NCBI GenBank assembly: GCA_016714085.1
Contig: JADJNW010000015.1
Location: forward strand, 124,001-188,000
Length of the DNA stretch: 64,000 nt
Source: Saprospiraceae bacterium
Lineage (GTDB): Bacteria > Bacteroidota > Bacteroidia > Chitinophagales > Saprospiraceae
Direction: 5' to 3'
Shown here piece after piece: positions 1-8,460 of this stretch (the first letter of the stretch is position 1; each line of letters opens with the position of its first letter). Below the pieces are notes generated by a model. The model had not been told where the DNA came from. It saw only the letters and a program-made list of their open reading frames with translations, and searched no databases. A program made the translations under genes and the position numbers.

Positions 1-1757
1 GTAAAGTGTCTTACGCTGAGCGTCAGTTTATTGAAAAATTTCCTCTATTTAATCTGGGACGCAATCGCGGGGGCTTTATTGCTGAGAAACGAAGTGAACG
101 CAAGCGTCCGTTTGGGCTTTTGGCACAAAGAACGATCGGCTATACGAATCGCGAAGATGCAAAACCAGTTGGTATCGAAGGTTCTTTCGATCAGATGTTG
201 GGCGGTTTGGCAGGCAAACAAGTAATGATTCAGGTAGATCGCGCCAACGATATTTGGATTCCGATGGATGATTTGTCGCTGGTAGAGCCTAAAAGTGGGG
301 ATGATATACTAACTACGATTGATATAAACTTGCAAGACGCAGCTGAAGGTGCTTTGGAGCGGGCGATGAATTATCACGATGCAGAATGGGGCACGGCAGT
401 AGTAATGGAGGTGAAAACCGGCGCGATTCGGGCGATTGCTAATCTGGGTAGAACCGATCAAGGATGGTGGGAGACTTTCAATTATGCTATCGGCAATGCT
501 GTAGAACCTGGTTCTACTTTCAAGACTGCTTCGATGATGGCGATGTTGGAAGATGGCTTTATTTCATTGGACGACACGATTCAATTGGAACGTGGTACGA
601 CGGAGTTTTTTGACCAAACCCTTGTAGATGCTTCGCCTTATAGTGCAAGCATTGATTCTACGAGCATTCGCCATGCTTTTGAAATATCCTCAAATGTCGG
701 GATTGCCAAATTGGTAGATAAATATTACGGAAAAAAAGAACGTATCAATCGCAATCAAGGGGCGGAGCGATTCGTGCAGCGTTTGAAAGATTTTAATCTT
801 CATTTGCCAACGGGTATTGAAATCGACGGTGAAGCCAAACCTTATATCAAGGAAGCTTATAGTAGTGACCATCAGTGGAGCGGCACGACCTTGCCCTGGA
901 TGGCAATTGGTTATGAATTGCAAATGACGCCATTACAAATGCTTACTTTTTATAATGCGATTGCGAATGATGGCGAATTGGTGAAACCTTATTTAGTTTC
1001 TGAAATTCAACGCTTTGGCGAAACGATCAAAACCTTTAAGCCAACGATTTTAAAGCGCAAAATCGCTTCTACCAATACGCTGGAAACGATTCATGAATTA
1101 TTAGATTCAGTAGTGACGCGAGGTACAGCTTATAAACTGAAATCGGACGAATATAATTTTGCTGGCAAAACGGGTACAGCACAGGTAGGCTATCGTCGCA
1201 CTGAGCGCGGCCAAACCTTCATTCGTGGCTATCAGGCTTCGTTTGTAGGCTATTTCCCGACGGAAGCGCCCATGTATTCGATTATTGTACTGATTAATAA
1301 GCCGCGCCGCGGTGGTTACTACGGTAGCGATGTAGCCGGGCCGGTGTTTCGGGAAATTGCAGATTATATTTATGCTACCGAAATGAAATTGCACGAGCCG
1401 CTCAATAATGTGCCTAAGCCTATATTGGCGGGTAAACAATTGCCAACGTATGATGCTGGTACGCGCGAGGATATGCTGAAAGTATTGAATTTTCTTGAAA
1501 TGCCATTTTACGGAAGCCCATCAGAAGAGATCGTGACTTTGCGAGCCGAATCGGATAGCTTAATGGTGCTGAATCGGACGATTTCCAAGAATAATGTTGT
1601 GCCAAGTGTGGTTGGACTAGGATTGCGAGATGCACTGTATGTATTGGAAAATAAGGGCTTGCGCGTGGAAGTGGAAGGCTTTGGTAAAGTTGCGCGTCAA
1701 TCGCTCTTGCCGGGCACGCGTGCTGGAGGGCAGACGATTAAAATATTTTTGCAATAA
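1..1757 (+). CDS. ftsI: Penicillin-binding protein 2/3 (FtsI, septal transpeptidase), 5' partial
   Basis: Septal D,D-transpeptidase that cross-links peptidoglycan at the division site. The frame is open from the window edge, so the N-terminus with its membrane anchor is missing; residues below count from a GTG at base 6. All three catalytic motifs are visible: SxxK as STFK at 170-173 (acylated serine 170), SxN as SSN at 228-230, and KTGT at 388-391. A PASTA-like domain occupies roughly the last 55 residues (VVPSVVGLGLRDALYVLENK), as in SpoVD/FtsI proteins of Bacteroidota. It is first in this window of a dcw cluster and is followed after 22 bases by a beta-lactamase gene. Recognition is firm; only the upstream end is unknown. 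Confidence 0.95.
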   Translation, partial: KVSYAERQFIEKFPLFNLGRNRGGFIAEKRSERKRPFGLLAQRTIGYTNREDAKPVGIEGSFDQMLGGLAGKQVMIQVDRANDIWIPMDDLSLVEPKSGDDILTTIDINLQDAAEGALERAMNYHDAEWGTAVVMEVKTGAIRAIANLGRTDQGWWETFNYAIGNAVEPGSTFKTASMMAMLEDGFISLDDTIQLERGTTEFFDQTLVDASPYSASIDSTSIRHAFEISSNVGIAKLVDKYYGKKERINRNQGAERFVQRLKDFNLHLPTGIEIDGEAKPYIKEAYSSDHQWSGTTLPWMAIGYELQMTPLQMLTFYNAIANDGELVKPYLVSEIQRFGETIKTFKPTILKRKIASTNTLETIHELLDSVVTRGTAYKLKSDEYNFAGKTGTAQVGYRRTERGQTFIRGYQASFVGYFPTEAPMYSIIVLINKPRRGGYYGSDVAGPVFREIADYIYATEMKLHEPLNNVPKPILAGKQLPTYDAGTREDMLKVLNFLEMPFYGSPSEEIVTLRAESDSLMVLNRTISKNNVVPSVVGLGLRDALYVLENKGLRVEVEGFGKVARQSLLPGTRAGGQTIKIFLQ

Positions 1758-1779
1758 CTTATAATGAAAGTAATACCAA

Positions 1780-2523
1780 ATGAATAAAAAATTAATAATA
1801 ATGCTTGGTTATTTACTTTTCTTGATGCAAGCATATGCGCAATCCCCAAAACTTGATATAAAAGTAGAATCCTTAACGAAGGATTTTTATGTGCATATTT
1901 CCTATCAACTGCTTGGGGGAAGTCCATTTCCTTCTAACGGGTTGATTGTCAAGACTTCGGAAGGGGTTTTATTAGTGGATACCGGCTGGGGTGAGGACGC
2001 GACCAAGGAATTGTACAAATGGGTACGGAAAAATTTGAAAGAGAAAGTAAAACTGTGCATTGTCACGCATTCACACGGAGATCGGGCTTCCGGCACTGGG
2101 TTTTTGCAAAAGAAAGGCGTGAAAGTGATTAGCACACCATTAACTGCCGAAAAGTCGGCGGTACAAGGATTTGCTTCACCGGATGGAATTTTGTCGAATG
2201 ATACGACATTCACTTTTAAGGGTTTGAAAGTACAAACCTATTTCCCGGGCGAAGGACATACTAATGATAATATTATTGTGTATTTCCCTGACCAACAGGT
2301 ACTTTTCGGTGGATGCTTTGTAAAAAGCACAGAGGCGACTGGCTTAGGAAATGTGGCAGATGCGAATATATCAGCATGGGAAAATTCTGTAAAAAATGTG
2401 ATGCGCAAATTTCCGAATGTAAAATTGGTAATTCCGGGGCATCAAGCTTGGGATGATGGCGCATCGTTGAAACACACGATTGAATTGATAAAAAAAGCAA
2501 ATACCAAATTAATTGGTGGCTAA
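1780..2523 (+). CDS. Subclass B1 metallo-beta-lactamase
   Basis: Zinc hydrolase predicted to open beta-lactam rings in the periplasm. An N-terminal signal peptide (about residues 1-20, ending AYAQ) precedes a metallo-beta-lactamase fold of normal B1 length (247 aa). The B1 zinc ligands are all present: H97, H99 and D101 in THSHGDR, H160 in GEGHTNDN, C179 in FGGCFVKS, and H221 in IPGHQAW. Cysteine 179 with the adjacent VKS lysine (K182) separates B1 from B2 and B3, and the GLGNVADANISAW stretch matches B1 enzymes such as BlaB, IND and CcrA. It sits between ftsI and murE with gaps of 22 and 18 bases, so co-transcription with wall-synthesis genes is likely (inference). Substrate range cannot be read from sequence. 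Confidence 0.9.
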   Translation: MNKKLIIMLGYLLFLMQAYAQSPKLDIKVESLTKDFYVHISYQLLGGSPFPSNGLIVKTSEGVLLVDTGWGEDATKELYKWVRKNLKEKVKLCIVTHSHGDRASGTGFLQKKGVKVISTPLTAEKSAVQGFASPDGILSNDTTFTFKGLKVQTYFPGEGHTNDNIIVYFPDQQVLFGGCFVKSTEATGLGNVADANISAWENSVKNVMRKFPNVKLVIPGHQAWDDGASLKHTIELIKKANTKLIGG

Positions 2524-2541
2524 AGTACGAGTCGAAAGACT

Positions 2542-3999
2542 ATGAAAAACTTGCAGGATATACTGACCAATGTGTCAGTACTTGAAATAAAAGGCGAGCG
2601 AAATCCAAAGGTGAACAAACTCACCCTCGATTCGCGCCGCGCAGAACAGGGAAGCCTGTTCGCAGCTTTGAGAGGTTATCAGACAGATGGGCATCAGTTT
2701 ATTGACAAGGCGATTGCCAATGGGGCTTCAATCATTTTATTAGAAACCCTGCCGGGAAATTTGGATTCCAGCGTCACTTATGTAGAAGTGGCAAATAGTG
2801 CGGAGGCATTGGGCTGGATGGCGAGTAATTTTTACAATCACCCTTCGGAAAAGCTGAAGCTGGTGGGCGTGACCGGCACCAATGGCAAAACGACTACCGT
2901 CACACTTTTGTACAATTTGTTCCAGGCATTGGGCTACAAATGTGGCTTGCTTTCGACCGTGGAAAATCGAATCGGGCAGCAAGCTTTGGCAGCTACGCAT
3001 ACGACGCCGGACTCAATTGCCATCAATGCTTTGCTCGCGGATATGGTGGAGGCGGGTTGCGATTATGCCTTTATGGAAGTGAGCTCGCACGCGGCAGAGC
3101 AGCATCGGATTGCGGGATTGGAATTTGCTGGAGCGATTTTTACGAATATTTCGCATGACCATCTGGATTATCACAAAACATTTGATAATTATATAAAAGC
3201 CAAAAAAAGTTTCTTTGACATATTACAAAAAAATGCCTTTGCCCTCGTCAACATTGACGATAAGCGTGGCGATGTAATGGTGCAAAACACCAAAGCCAAT
3301 GTGTATCGTTATAGCTTGCATCGCTTGACCGATTTTAAAGCTAAAATATTGGATAACAGCTTATTGGGCTTGCATTTGGATATCAATGGTCAGGATTTTC
3401 ATGGGCGATTGATCGGCGAGTTTAATGCTTATAATTTGTTGGCGGTGTACGCGGCGGCGCTGCTACTGGGGCAAGGAAAAGAAGAAGTTTTGACGGCGTT
3501 GAGCAATATCAATACGGCGGAAGGGCGATTTGATTATATTTTTGATCCAAAACGTCAGATTCTGGGCATCGTGGACTACGCGCACACGCCTGATGCACTG
3601 GAAAAAGTGCTGGAAACAATTCGCCAATTGCGACAAGCCAATTCAAAAGTTATTACGGTGGTAGGCTGCGGCGGCGACCGCGACAAAACCAAGCGCCCTG
3701 AAATGGCAAGAATTGCTTGCAACCTAAGCGAACAGGTGATTCTGACTTCTGACAATCCGCGCACCGAGCAGCCGGAAGCAATTCTGGCGGATATGGAAGT
3801 CGGGATTCCCAAAGATGCAGCGAGCAAAACTTTAACGATTGTAGATCGGAAACAAGCGATTCGAACGGCTTGTAAACTGGCGAACAGCGGCGATATTATT
3901 TTGGTAGCAGGGAAAGGACATGAGAAATATCAAGATATTCAAGGAGTGAAGCATCCTTTTGATGATAAAGAAATTTTAAAGTACGAATTACAAGTTTAG
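2542..3999 (+). CDS. murE: UDP-MurNAc-tripeptide synthetase MurE
   Basis: Cytoplasmic ATP-dependent Mur ligase that adds the third residue to UDP-MurNAc-L-Ala-D-Glu. It has 485 aa with Mur ligase N, middle and C domains; the P-loop TGTNGKT is at 111-117. DNPR at 404-407 is the specificity motif of meso-diaminopimelate-adding enzymes, so the organism should make DAP-type peptidoglycan. ATG start 18 bases after the beta-lactamase stop. The last codons run into a palindromic repeat based on the word agtacga. Function and specificity are well supported by motif; no oddity in frame. Confidence 0.97.
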   Translation: MKNLQDILTNVSVLEIKGERNPKVNKLTLDSRRAEQGSLFAALRGYQTDGHQFIDKAIANGASIILLETLPGNLDSSVTYVEVANSAEALGWMASNFYNHPSEKLKLVGVTGTNGKTTTVTLLYNLFQALGYKCGLLSTVENRIGQQALAATHTTPDSIAINALLADMVEAGCDYAFMEVSSHAAEQHRIAGLEFAGAIFTNISHDHLDYHKTFDNYIKAKKSFFDILQKNAFALVNIDDKRGDVMVQNTKANVYRYSLHRLTDFKAKILDNSLLGLHLDINGQDFHGRLIGEFNAYNLLAVYAAALLLGQGKEEVLTALSNINTAEGRFDYIFDPKRQILGIVDYAHTPDALEKVLETIRQLRQANSKVITVVGCGGDRDKTKRPEMARIACNLSEQVILTSDNPRTEQPEAILADMEVGIPKDAASKTLTIVDRKQAIRTACKLANSGDIILVAGKGHEKYQDIQGVKHPFDDKEILKYELQV

Positions 4000-4048
4000 A
4001 AGTACGAATTTATCGTACCTCGTACTTCCAACTTCGTACTTCCAAATA
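3976..4048. repeat. Imperfect palindrome of the word GTACTTCCAACTTC
   Basis: The end of murE and the following gap carry agtacgaat words on the left and their complements (cgtacttccaacttcgtac) on the right, able to form a long imperfect hairpin. A related sequence with the same core lies at 43714-43755. The remainder of the gap up to mraY (4049-4187) shows no gene. Confidence 0.6.
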
Positions 4049-4187
4049 AGGGCAAATCGATTGAGTTTTGAGTATGGGAATTTTTATTTTTGGCAGGAAA
4101 AATTTGATTATCGGGGGTCTTTTATCAGGCAAAAAATAGAAACCTAATAGCTGACCGATAACAGTTAACAGATAACAAAAAAACAAA

Positions 4188-5456
4188 ATGTTAATCAACT
4201 TAGTCGAGTGGCTCGAAGCAAATTTTGGACACATTAGAGGTTCGGGGCTTTTTCAATATATCTCGTTCCGGGCAGGCGCAGCGTTGATTTTGTCGCTCAT
4301 TATTTCGATGGTTTTTGGAGGTAAAATTATCAATGGACTCCGGCGGCAGCAAATCGGTGAAACCGTGCGCGATCTGGGGCTGGCGGGACAAGTTCAGAAG
4401 CAAGGCACGCCGACAATGGGCGGTGTGATTATTATAATGGCAACTCTTATTCCCTGTTTGTTGATGGCAAAATTGGACAATGTATATGTTATTTTGCTCA
4501 TGTTATCAACGCTTTGGATGGGATTTATTGGATTTCTGGATGACTACATCAAGGTTTTTCGGAAAAACAAAGAGGGTTTGAAAGCTTGGTTTAAAATCCT
4601 CGGACAGATAGGTCTGGGGCTCATCATTGGCATAACGATGCTGACAAATGATGATATTGTAGTGCGCATGGATGTAAAAGTCGCCAATGAATTAGGCTAC
4701 ACCGAAGCGCAAATGGTGGGCGATACCATTTACACCGAAAAAAATGGCAACCAAACGATTCGTAAAGGTGATTACAAAACGAATTTGACAAATGTCCCTT
4801 TTTTAAAGGATAATCACTTGGATTACAGTTGGTTATTGCCTGTTGAACAATCGGTTGCTGCTAAATGGGCTTGGTTATTATTCGTTCCGTTGGTGATTTT
4901 TATTGTCACAGCAGTCTCGAATGCAGCGAATTTGACAGACGGCTTGGATGGTTTAGCGACAGGCGTTTCCGGGATTTCGGCCTTTACGCTGGGTATTTTT
5001 GCTTATGTGTCGGGCAACGCGATTGCTTCTAATTATCTCGGTATTTTGCAATTGCCTGGCGCGAGCGAAGTAGTGATTTTTGCGGCAAGCCTGGTGGGTG
5101 CTTGTATCGGATTTTTGTGGTACAATGCTTTCCCCGCGCAAGTGTTTATGGGCGATACCGGGAGTTTGACATTGGGTGGAATTATTGCTTCCATGGCAAT
5201 TTTATTGCGCAAAGAACTCTTGATTCCAGTGTTGTGTGGCGTTTTTTTGGCTGAAAGCTTGTCGGTGATCATTCAAGTGATGTATTTCAAATACACCAAA
5301 CGCAAGTACGGCGAGGGTCGGCGGATTTTCTTGATGTCGCCATTACATCATCATTATCAGAAAAAAGGAATGCACGAAGTGAAGATTGTAACGCGGTTCT
5401 GGATTGTGGCGGTGCTGCTGGCGGTGATTACCATTATTACTTTGAAAATTCGATGA
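4188..5456 (+). CDS. mraY: Phospho-N-acetylmuramoyl-pentapeptide-transferase MraY
   Basis: Polytopic inner-membrane enzyme that transfers phospho-MurNAc-pentapeptide from UDP to undecaprenyl phosphate, making lipid I. Conserved pieces include the GTPTMGGV loop, the aspartates of DDYIKVFRKNKEGL, NLTDGLDGLATG, FMGDTGSL and the histidine loop SPLHHHYQKKG. At 422 aa it is about 60 residues longer than the E. coli enzyme, owing to an inserted loop around residues 150-220 between membrane segments, which I recall as usual in Bacteroidota homologues. ATG start after a 188-base gap. Part of the dcw order murE-mraY-murD. Confidence 0.97.
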   Translation: MLINLVEWLEANFGHIRGSGLFQYISFRAGAALILSLIISMVFGGKIINGLRRQQIGETVRDLGLAGQVQKQGTPTMGGVIIIMATLIPCLLMAKLDNVYVILLMLSTLWMGFIGFLDDYIKVFRKNKEGLKAWFKILGQIGLGLIIGITMLTNDDIVVRMDVKVANELGYTEAQMVGDTIYTEKNGNQTIRKGDYKTNLTNVPFLKDNHLDYSWLLPVEQSVAAKWAWLLFVPLVIFIVTAVSNAANLTDGLDGLATGVSGISAFTLGIFAYVSGNAIASNYLGILQLPGASEVVIFAASLVGACIGFLWYNAFPAQVFMGDTGSLTLGGIIASMAILLRKELLIPVLCGVFLAESLSVIIQVMYFKYTKRKYGEGRRIFLMSPLHHHYQKKGMHEVKIVTRFWIVAVLLAVITIITLKIR

Positions 5457-5460
5457 TGTA

Positions 5461-5505
5461 ATTGTGTTCAGGTGTTAGTGTGTTCAAGTGTTCAGGTTCG
5501 TTTTG
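5461..5505. repeat. Left GTGTTC-word repeat flanking the four-helix-bundle gene
   Basis: Four copies of gtgttc-like words (for example gtgttcaagtgttcag) lie between the mraY stop and the next gene. They are complementary to the gaacac words at 5886-5932 on the other side of that gene, so the gene sits inside a potential long stem. Confidence 0.6.
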
Positions 5506-5529
5506 GGGCTAACAAAATATAATTTACAC

Positions 5530-5901
5530 ATGAAAGTTACACGATTTGAGGATTTGGAATGCTGGCAAGCAGCGAGAGAATTGGTCAAACGAGTGTATGA
5601 AGTTTCTCAGGAAGGTGCTTTATCGAAGGATTGGGATGCTAGATCTCAATTCCGACGGGCTTCAGTTTCTGTTATGAATAATATTGCTGAGGGATTTGCT
5701 CGATATTATAAAAATGAATTTAAACGATTCCTGGATATTGCGCAAAGCTCTGCTGCTGAAGTAAAAAGTATGTTGTATTTGTTTGAGGATTTGCAATATC
5801 TTGATAAAGAAGCAATAGAAGATTTACATTCAAAAGTAAATAAAACTCGAAATTTTACATTGTCTCTTATAAGATATTTAGACAAAGGTACAAGTACATG
5901 A
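5530..5901 (+). CDS. Four-helix-bundle protein (S23 / intervening-sequence family)
   Basis: Small all-helical protein of the family encoded inside 23S rRNA intervening sequences and related to the Avd accessory proteins of diversity-generating retroelements; its biochemical role is unclear. I start it at the ATG at 5530, giving 123 aa beginning MKVTRFEDLECWQAARELV, the usual family start; an in-frame GTG at 5488 would add repeat-derived residues. The central SRRASVS-like stretch (here FRRASVSVMNNIAEGFAR) is typical. It is inserted between mraY and murD, where dcw clusters normally have nothing, and is flanked by complementary GTGTTC/GAACAC repeats. Its stop overlaps the murD start by four bases (ATGA). 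It may be a mobile cassette (inference). Confidence 0.85.
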   Translation: MKVTRFEDLECWQAARELVKRVYEVSQEGALSKDWDARSQFRRASVSVMNNIAEGFARYYKNEFKRFLDIAQSSAAEVKSMLYLFEDLQYLDKEAIEDLHSKVNKTRNFTLSLIRYLDKGTST

Positions 5902-5932
5902 ATACAAGAACACAAGAACACAAGAACACAGT
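5886..5932. repeat. Right GAACAC-word repeat flanking the four-helix-bundle gene
   Basis: Tandem acaagaac words span the end of the four-helix-bundle gene and the first codons of murD, so MurD residues 2-9 (NTRTQEHK) are encoded by the repeat. The words are the complement of those at 5461-5505. Confidence 0.6.
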
Positions 5933-7223
5933 AATATTAGGTGGTGGCGAAAGCGGGGTAGGGGCAGCGCTGTTGGCAAAGAAATTAGGACATCAGGTTT
6001 TTGTATCGGACAAAGGTTCGATTGCTGAAAAATATAAAGAAGAACTAAATAAAAACGCCATTCCTTATGAGGAGGGCGAGCATACTTTGACAAAAATTCT
6101 GGAGGCGGACGAAGTCATCAAAAGCCCCGGCATTCCTGACAAAGTGCCTGTGATACAAGCAGTTGTAGCGAAAGGAATTCCGGTGATTTCAGAGATTGAA
6201 TTTGCGAGTCGGCATACTGATTCGACCGTGATTGCGATTACAGGAAGTAATGGCAAGACGACGACCACGAAGTTGACTTTTCATATCCTGGAATCAGCGG
6301 GCTTTGATGTGGCGATTGGCGGGAATGTTGGTTACAGCTTTGCGCGATTGGTCACGGAAGTAAAAAAAGCGCATTACGTACTGGAAATCAGCAGCTTCCA
6401 GTTGGATAATATTCAAAGTTTTCGACCAGATATTGCAATGATTTTGAATATTACACCCGATCATTTAGATCGATATAATTATAAACTGGAAAATTATATA
6501 AATTCTAAGTTTAAAATTATTGAAAATCAAAGTAAAAAAGACCTCTTTTTATATAATGATAATAATGAAAATATTATAAATAAATTAAAAAATATAAAGC
6601 TTGCGCCAAAGGGCGTAGCGATCAGCGAACAAATGATAGATGGGAATTTTGTGGTGATCGGCGATTCGCGGTTTGATATGAGTAAAACGCAGTTGCGCGG
6701 CAAGCATAATTACATGAATGCTTTATTTGCGATTCACGCAGCGAAAGCGCTTGGTGCGAAGGATGAAGCGATTCAAAAAGGCTTGGAAACCTTTGTAAAC
6801 GTGGCGCATCGCATGGAATTGGTAGCGACGATCAAGGATGTAGAATACATCAACGACAGTAAAGCGACGAATGTAGATTCCGTTTTTTATGCTTTGCAAG
6901 CGATGACCAAACCGACGATTTGGATTGTAGGAGGTCAGGATAAAGGCAATGATTACGAACCTTTATTCCCATTTGTAAAAGAGAAAGTGAAAGCCATCGT
7001 TTGCATGGGCGCTGATAATAGCAAATTGCTTGAAGTTTTCGGTGATTTTGGAAAGCCAATGCTTGAGGCGAACAGTGCAAAGGAGGCGGTAGAAATGTCA
7101 ACAAAACTAGCGCGTTCAGGCGATACGATATTATTATCACCGGCTTGTGCAAGTTTTGATTTATTTAAAAATTATGAAGATCGAGGCAATCAATTTAAAG
7201 ATGCAGTTTTGAAATTAGTTTGA
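5898..7223 (+). CDS. murD: UDP-N-acetylmuramoyl-L-alanine--D-glutamate ligase MurD
   Basis: Cytoplasmic Mur ligase adding D-glutamate to UDP-MurNAc-L-Ala. 441 aa; the N-terminal Rossmann motif VILGGGESGVGAA begins after ten residues, the P-loop GSNGKTTT is at 116-123, and SSFQLDN and NITPDHLDRY mark the central domain. The ATG overlaps the previous stop (ATGA). The first ten residues are repeat-encoded and unlike normal MurD starts, so a lost or replaced original start is possible. Bases 6480-6600 are AT-rich within the gene but stay in frame. Identification is secure. Confidence 0.96.
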   Translation: MNTRTQEHKNTVILGGGESGVGAALLAKKLGHQVFVSDKGSIAEKYKEELNKNAIPYEEGEHTLTKILEADEVIKSPGIPDKVPVIQAVVAKGIPVISEIEFASRHTDSTVIAITGSNGKTTTTKLTFHILESAGFDVAIGGNVGYSFARLVTEVKKAHYVLEISSFQLDNIQSFRPDIAMILNITPDHLDRYNYKLENYINSKFKIIENQSKKDLFLYNDNNENIINKLKNIKLAPKGVAISEQMIDGNFVVIGDSRFDMSKTQLRGKHNYMNALFAIHAAKALGAKDEAIQKGLETFVNVAHRMELVATIKDVEYINDSKATNVDSVFYALQAMTKPTIWIVGGQDKGNDYEPLFPFVKEKVKAIVCMGADNSKLLEVFGDFGKPMLEANSAKEAVEMSTKLARSGDTILLSPACASFDLFKNYEDRGNQFKDAVLKLV

Positions 7224-7318
7224 TAGTGTTTTAGTGCGATAGTGTTAATGTGTTTTGGTAAATATTAAAATATTTTAAACACTATAACACCAAGAGCTAT
7301 AAAATTATAACACCAAAA
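7224..7318. repeat. Imperfect palindrome of TAGTGTT / AACACTA words
   Basis: The whole murD-ftsW gap is made of tagtgtttt-like words on the left and complementary aacactataacacc words on the right, around an AT-rich centre. It resembles the other word palindromes in this window and leaves only one base before the ftsW start. Confidence 0.55.
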
Positions 7319-7319
7319 A

Positions 7320-8459
7320 ATGTCAACATTTGTAGCCAGATTAAACGCAGAATTGAAAGGCGACCGAGCCATCTGGGCGATCTTTGCCGTCCTGTCAATT
7401 TTTTCGATCCTGGCAGTGTACAGTTCAACTGGCACGCTGGCTTATCGGGAAAGCGGCAGCTCAGAGGCTTATATGTTTAAGCACGTCATCATTTTGATGA
7501 TAGGAATGCTGATGACCTATCTGGCACATTTGACGCATTATATGAGGTATAATCGCTGGTCGCCGTATTTATTATTGATTGCGATCCCTTTACTATTTTT
7601 CACCATAGCCTTTGCCCCGGATGTAAATGATGCAAGGCGTTGGATTCAAATACCTTATGTAGGATTGTCATTTCAAACGTCCGATTTTGCAAAGTTGGCT
7701 TTGATCATTTATGTGGCAAGAGCGATTTCGAGCAAACAAGAATATATTAAGGATTTTAATAGTGCGTTTTTGCCTATTATCGTGCCAGTTCTGATTGTAT
7801 GCGGATTGATTGCTCCGGCAAATCTTTCCACCGCGATCTTGTTATTTGGCACTTGCATTTTGATGATGTTTATCGGCAGGGTTTCGGTGAAATACATTTT
7901 GTTATTGCTATTGCTGGGGATGTGTGTGTTTTCGATGCTGATTTTATTGCACGAAGCTTTTCCAGAGATCATTCGCTTTGAAACATGGGTATCGAGATGG
8001 CGCGAGTTTATGGATGCTTCTTCCGATGGCGGTTATCAGTCGCAGCAAGCAAAAATCGCTATCGCTAATGGCGGTTGGTTTGGCGAAGGGCCTGGTAACA
8101 GCATTCAGCGCAACTTTCTACCGTCCTCTTTTTCTGACTTTATTTATGCCATTATTTGCGAAGAATATGGCGTTTTGGGAGGAAGTGTGATTATTATTTT
8201 ATATGTGTTATTGTTTTTCCGTACAGCACGACTCGTAACCAAAAGCTCTCGGGCCTTTGGTGCTATGCTGGCGATGGGATTGAGTTTATCGCTTGTTATA
8301 CAAGCATTTTTGAATATAGCCGTATCGGTGAATTTAGTTCCCGTCACTGGCTTGACATTGCCAATGATCAGTATGGGTGGTACATCCTTGTTATTTACTT
8401 GTATTTCATTCGGTATTATATTGAGTATCAGCAAGTTCTTTGAATCAGAAACAGAATAA
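7320..8459 (+). CDS. ftsW: SEDS peptidoglycan glycosyltransferase FtsW
   Basis: Polytopic inner-membrane protein of the SEDS family that polymerises lipid II at the septum together with FtsI. 379 aa with about ten hydrophobic segments; family stretches include ARRWIQIPYVGLSFQTSDFAKLAL (the lipid II pocket region, 103-126) and the C-terminal GLTLPMISMGGTSLL. Position between murD and murG fits FtsW rather than RodA. The 3' end abuts or overlaps murG depending on the start chosen for murG. Confidence 0.95.
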   Translation: MSTFVARLNAELKGDRAIWAIFAVLSIFSILAVYSSTGTLAYRESGSSEAYMFKHVIILMIGMLMTYLAHLTHYMRYNRWSPYLLLIAIPLLFFTIAFAPDVNDARRWIQIPYVGLSFQTSDFAKLALIIYVARAISSKQEYIKDFNSAFLPIIVPVLIVCGLIAPANLSTAILLFGTCILMMFIGRVSVKYILLLLLLGMCVFSMLILLHEAFPEIIRFETWVSRWREFMDASSDGGYQSQQAKIAIANGGWFGEGPGNSIQRNFLPSSFSDFIYAIICEEYGVLGGSVIIILYVLLFFRTARLVTKSSRAFGAMLAMGLSLSLVIQAFLNIAVSVNLVPVTGLTLPMISMGGTSLLFTCISFGIILSISKFFESETE

Positions 8460-8460
8460 A

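Noticed and set aside
5530..5901. Diversity-generating retroelement accessory gene (Avd)
   Set aside because: No reverse transcriptase, template repeat or variable-repeat target is in the window.
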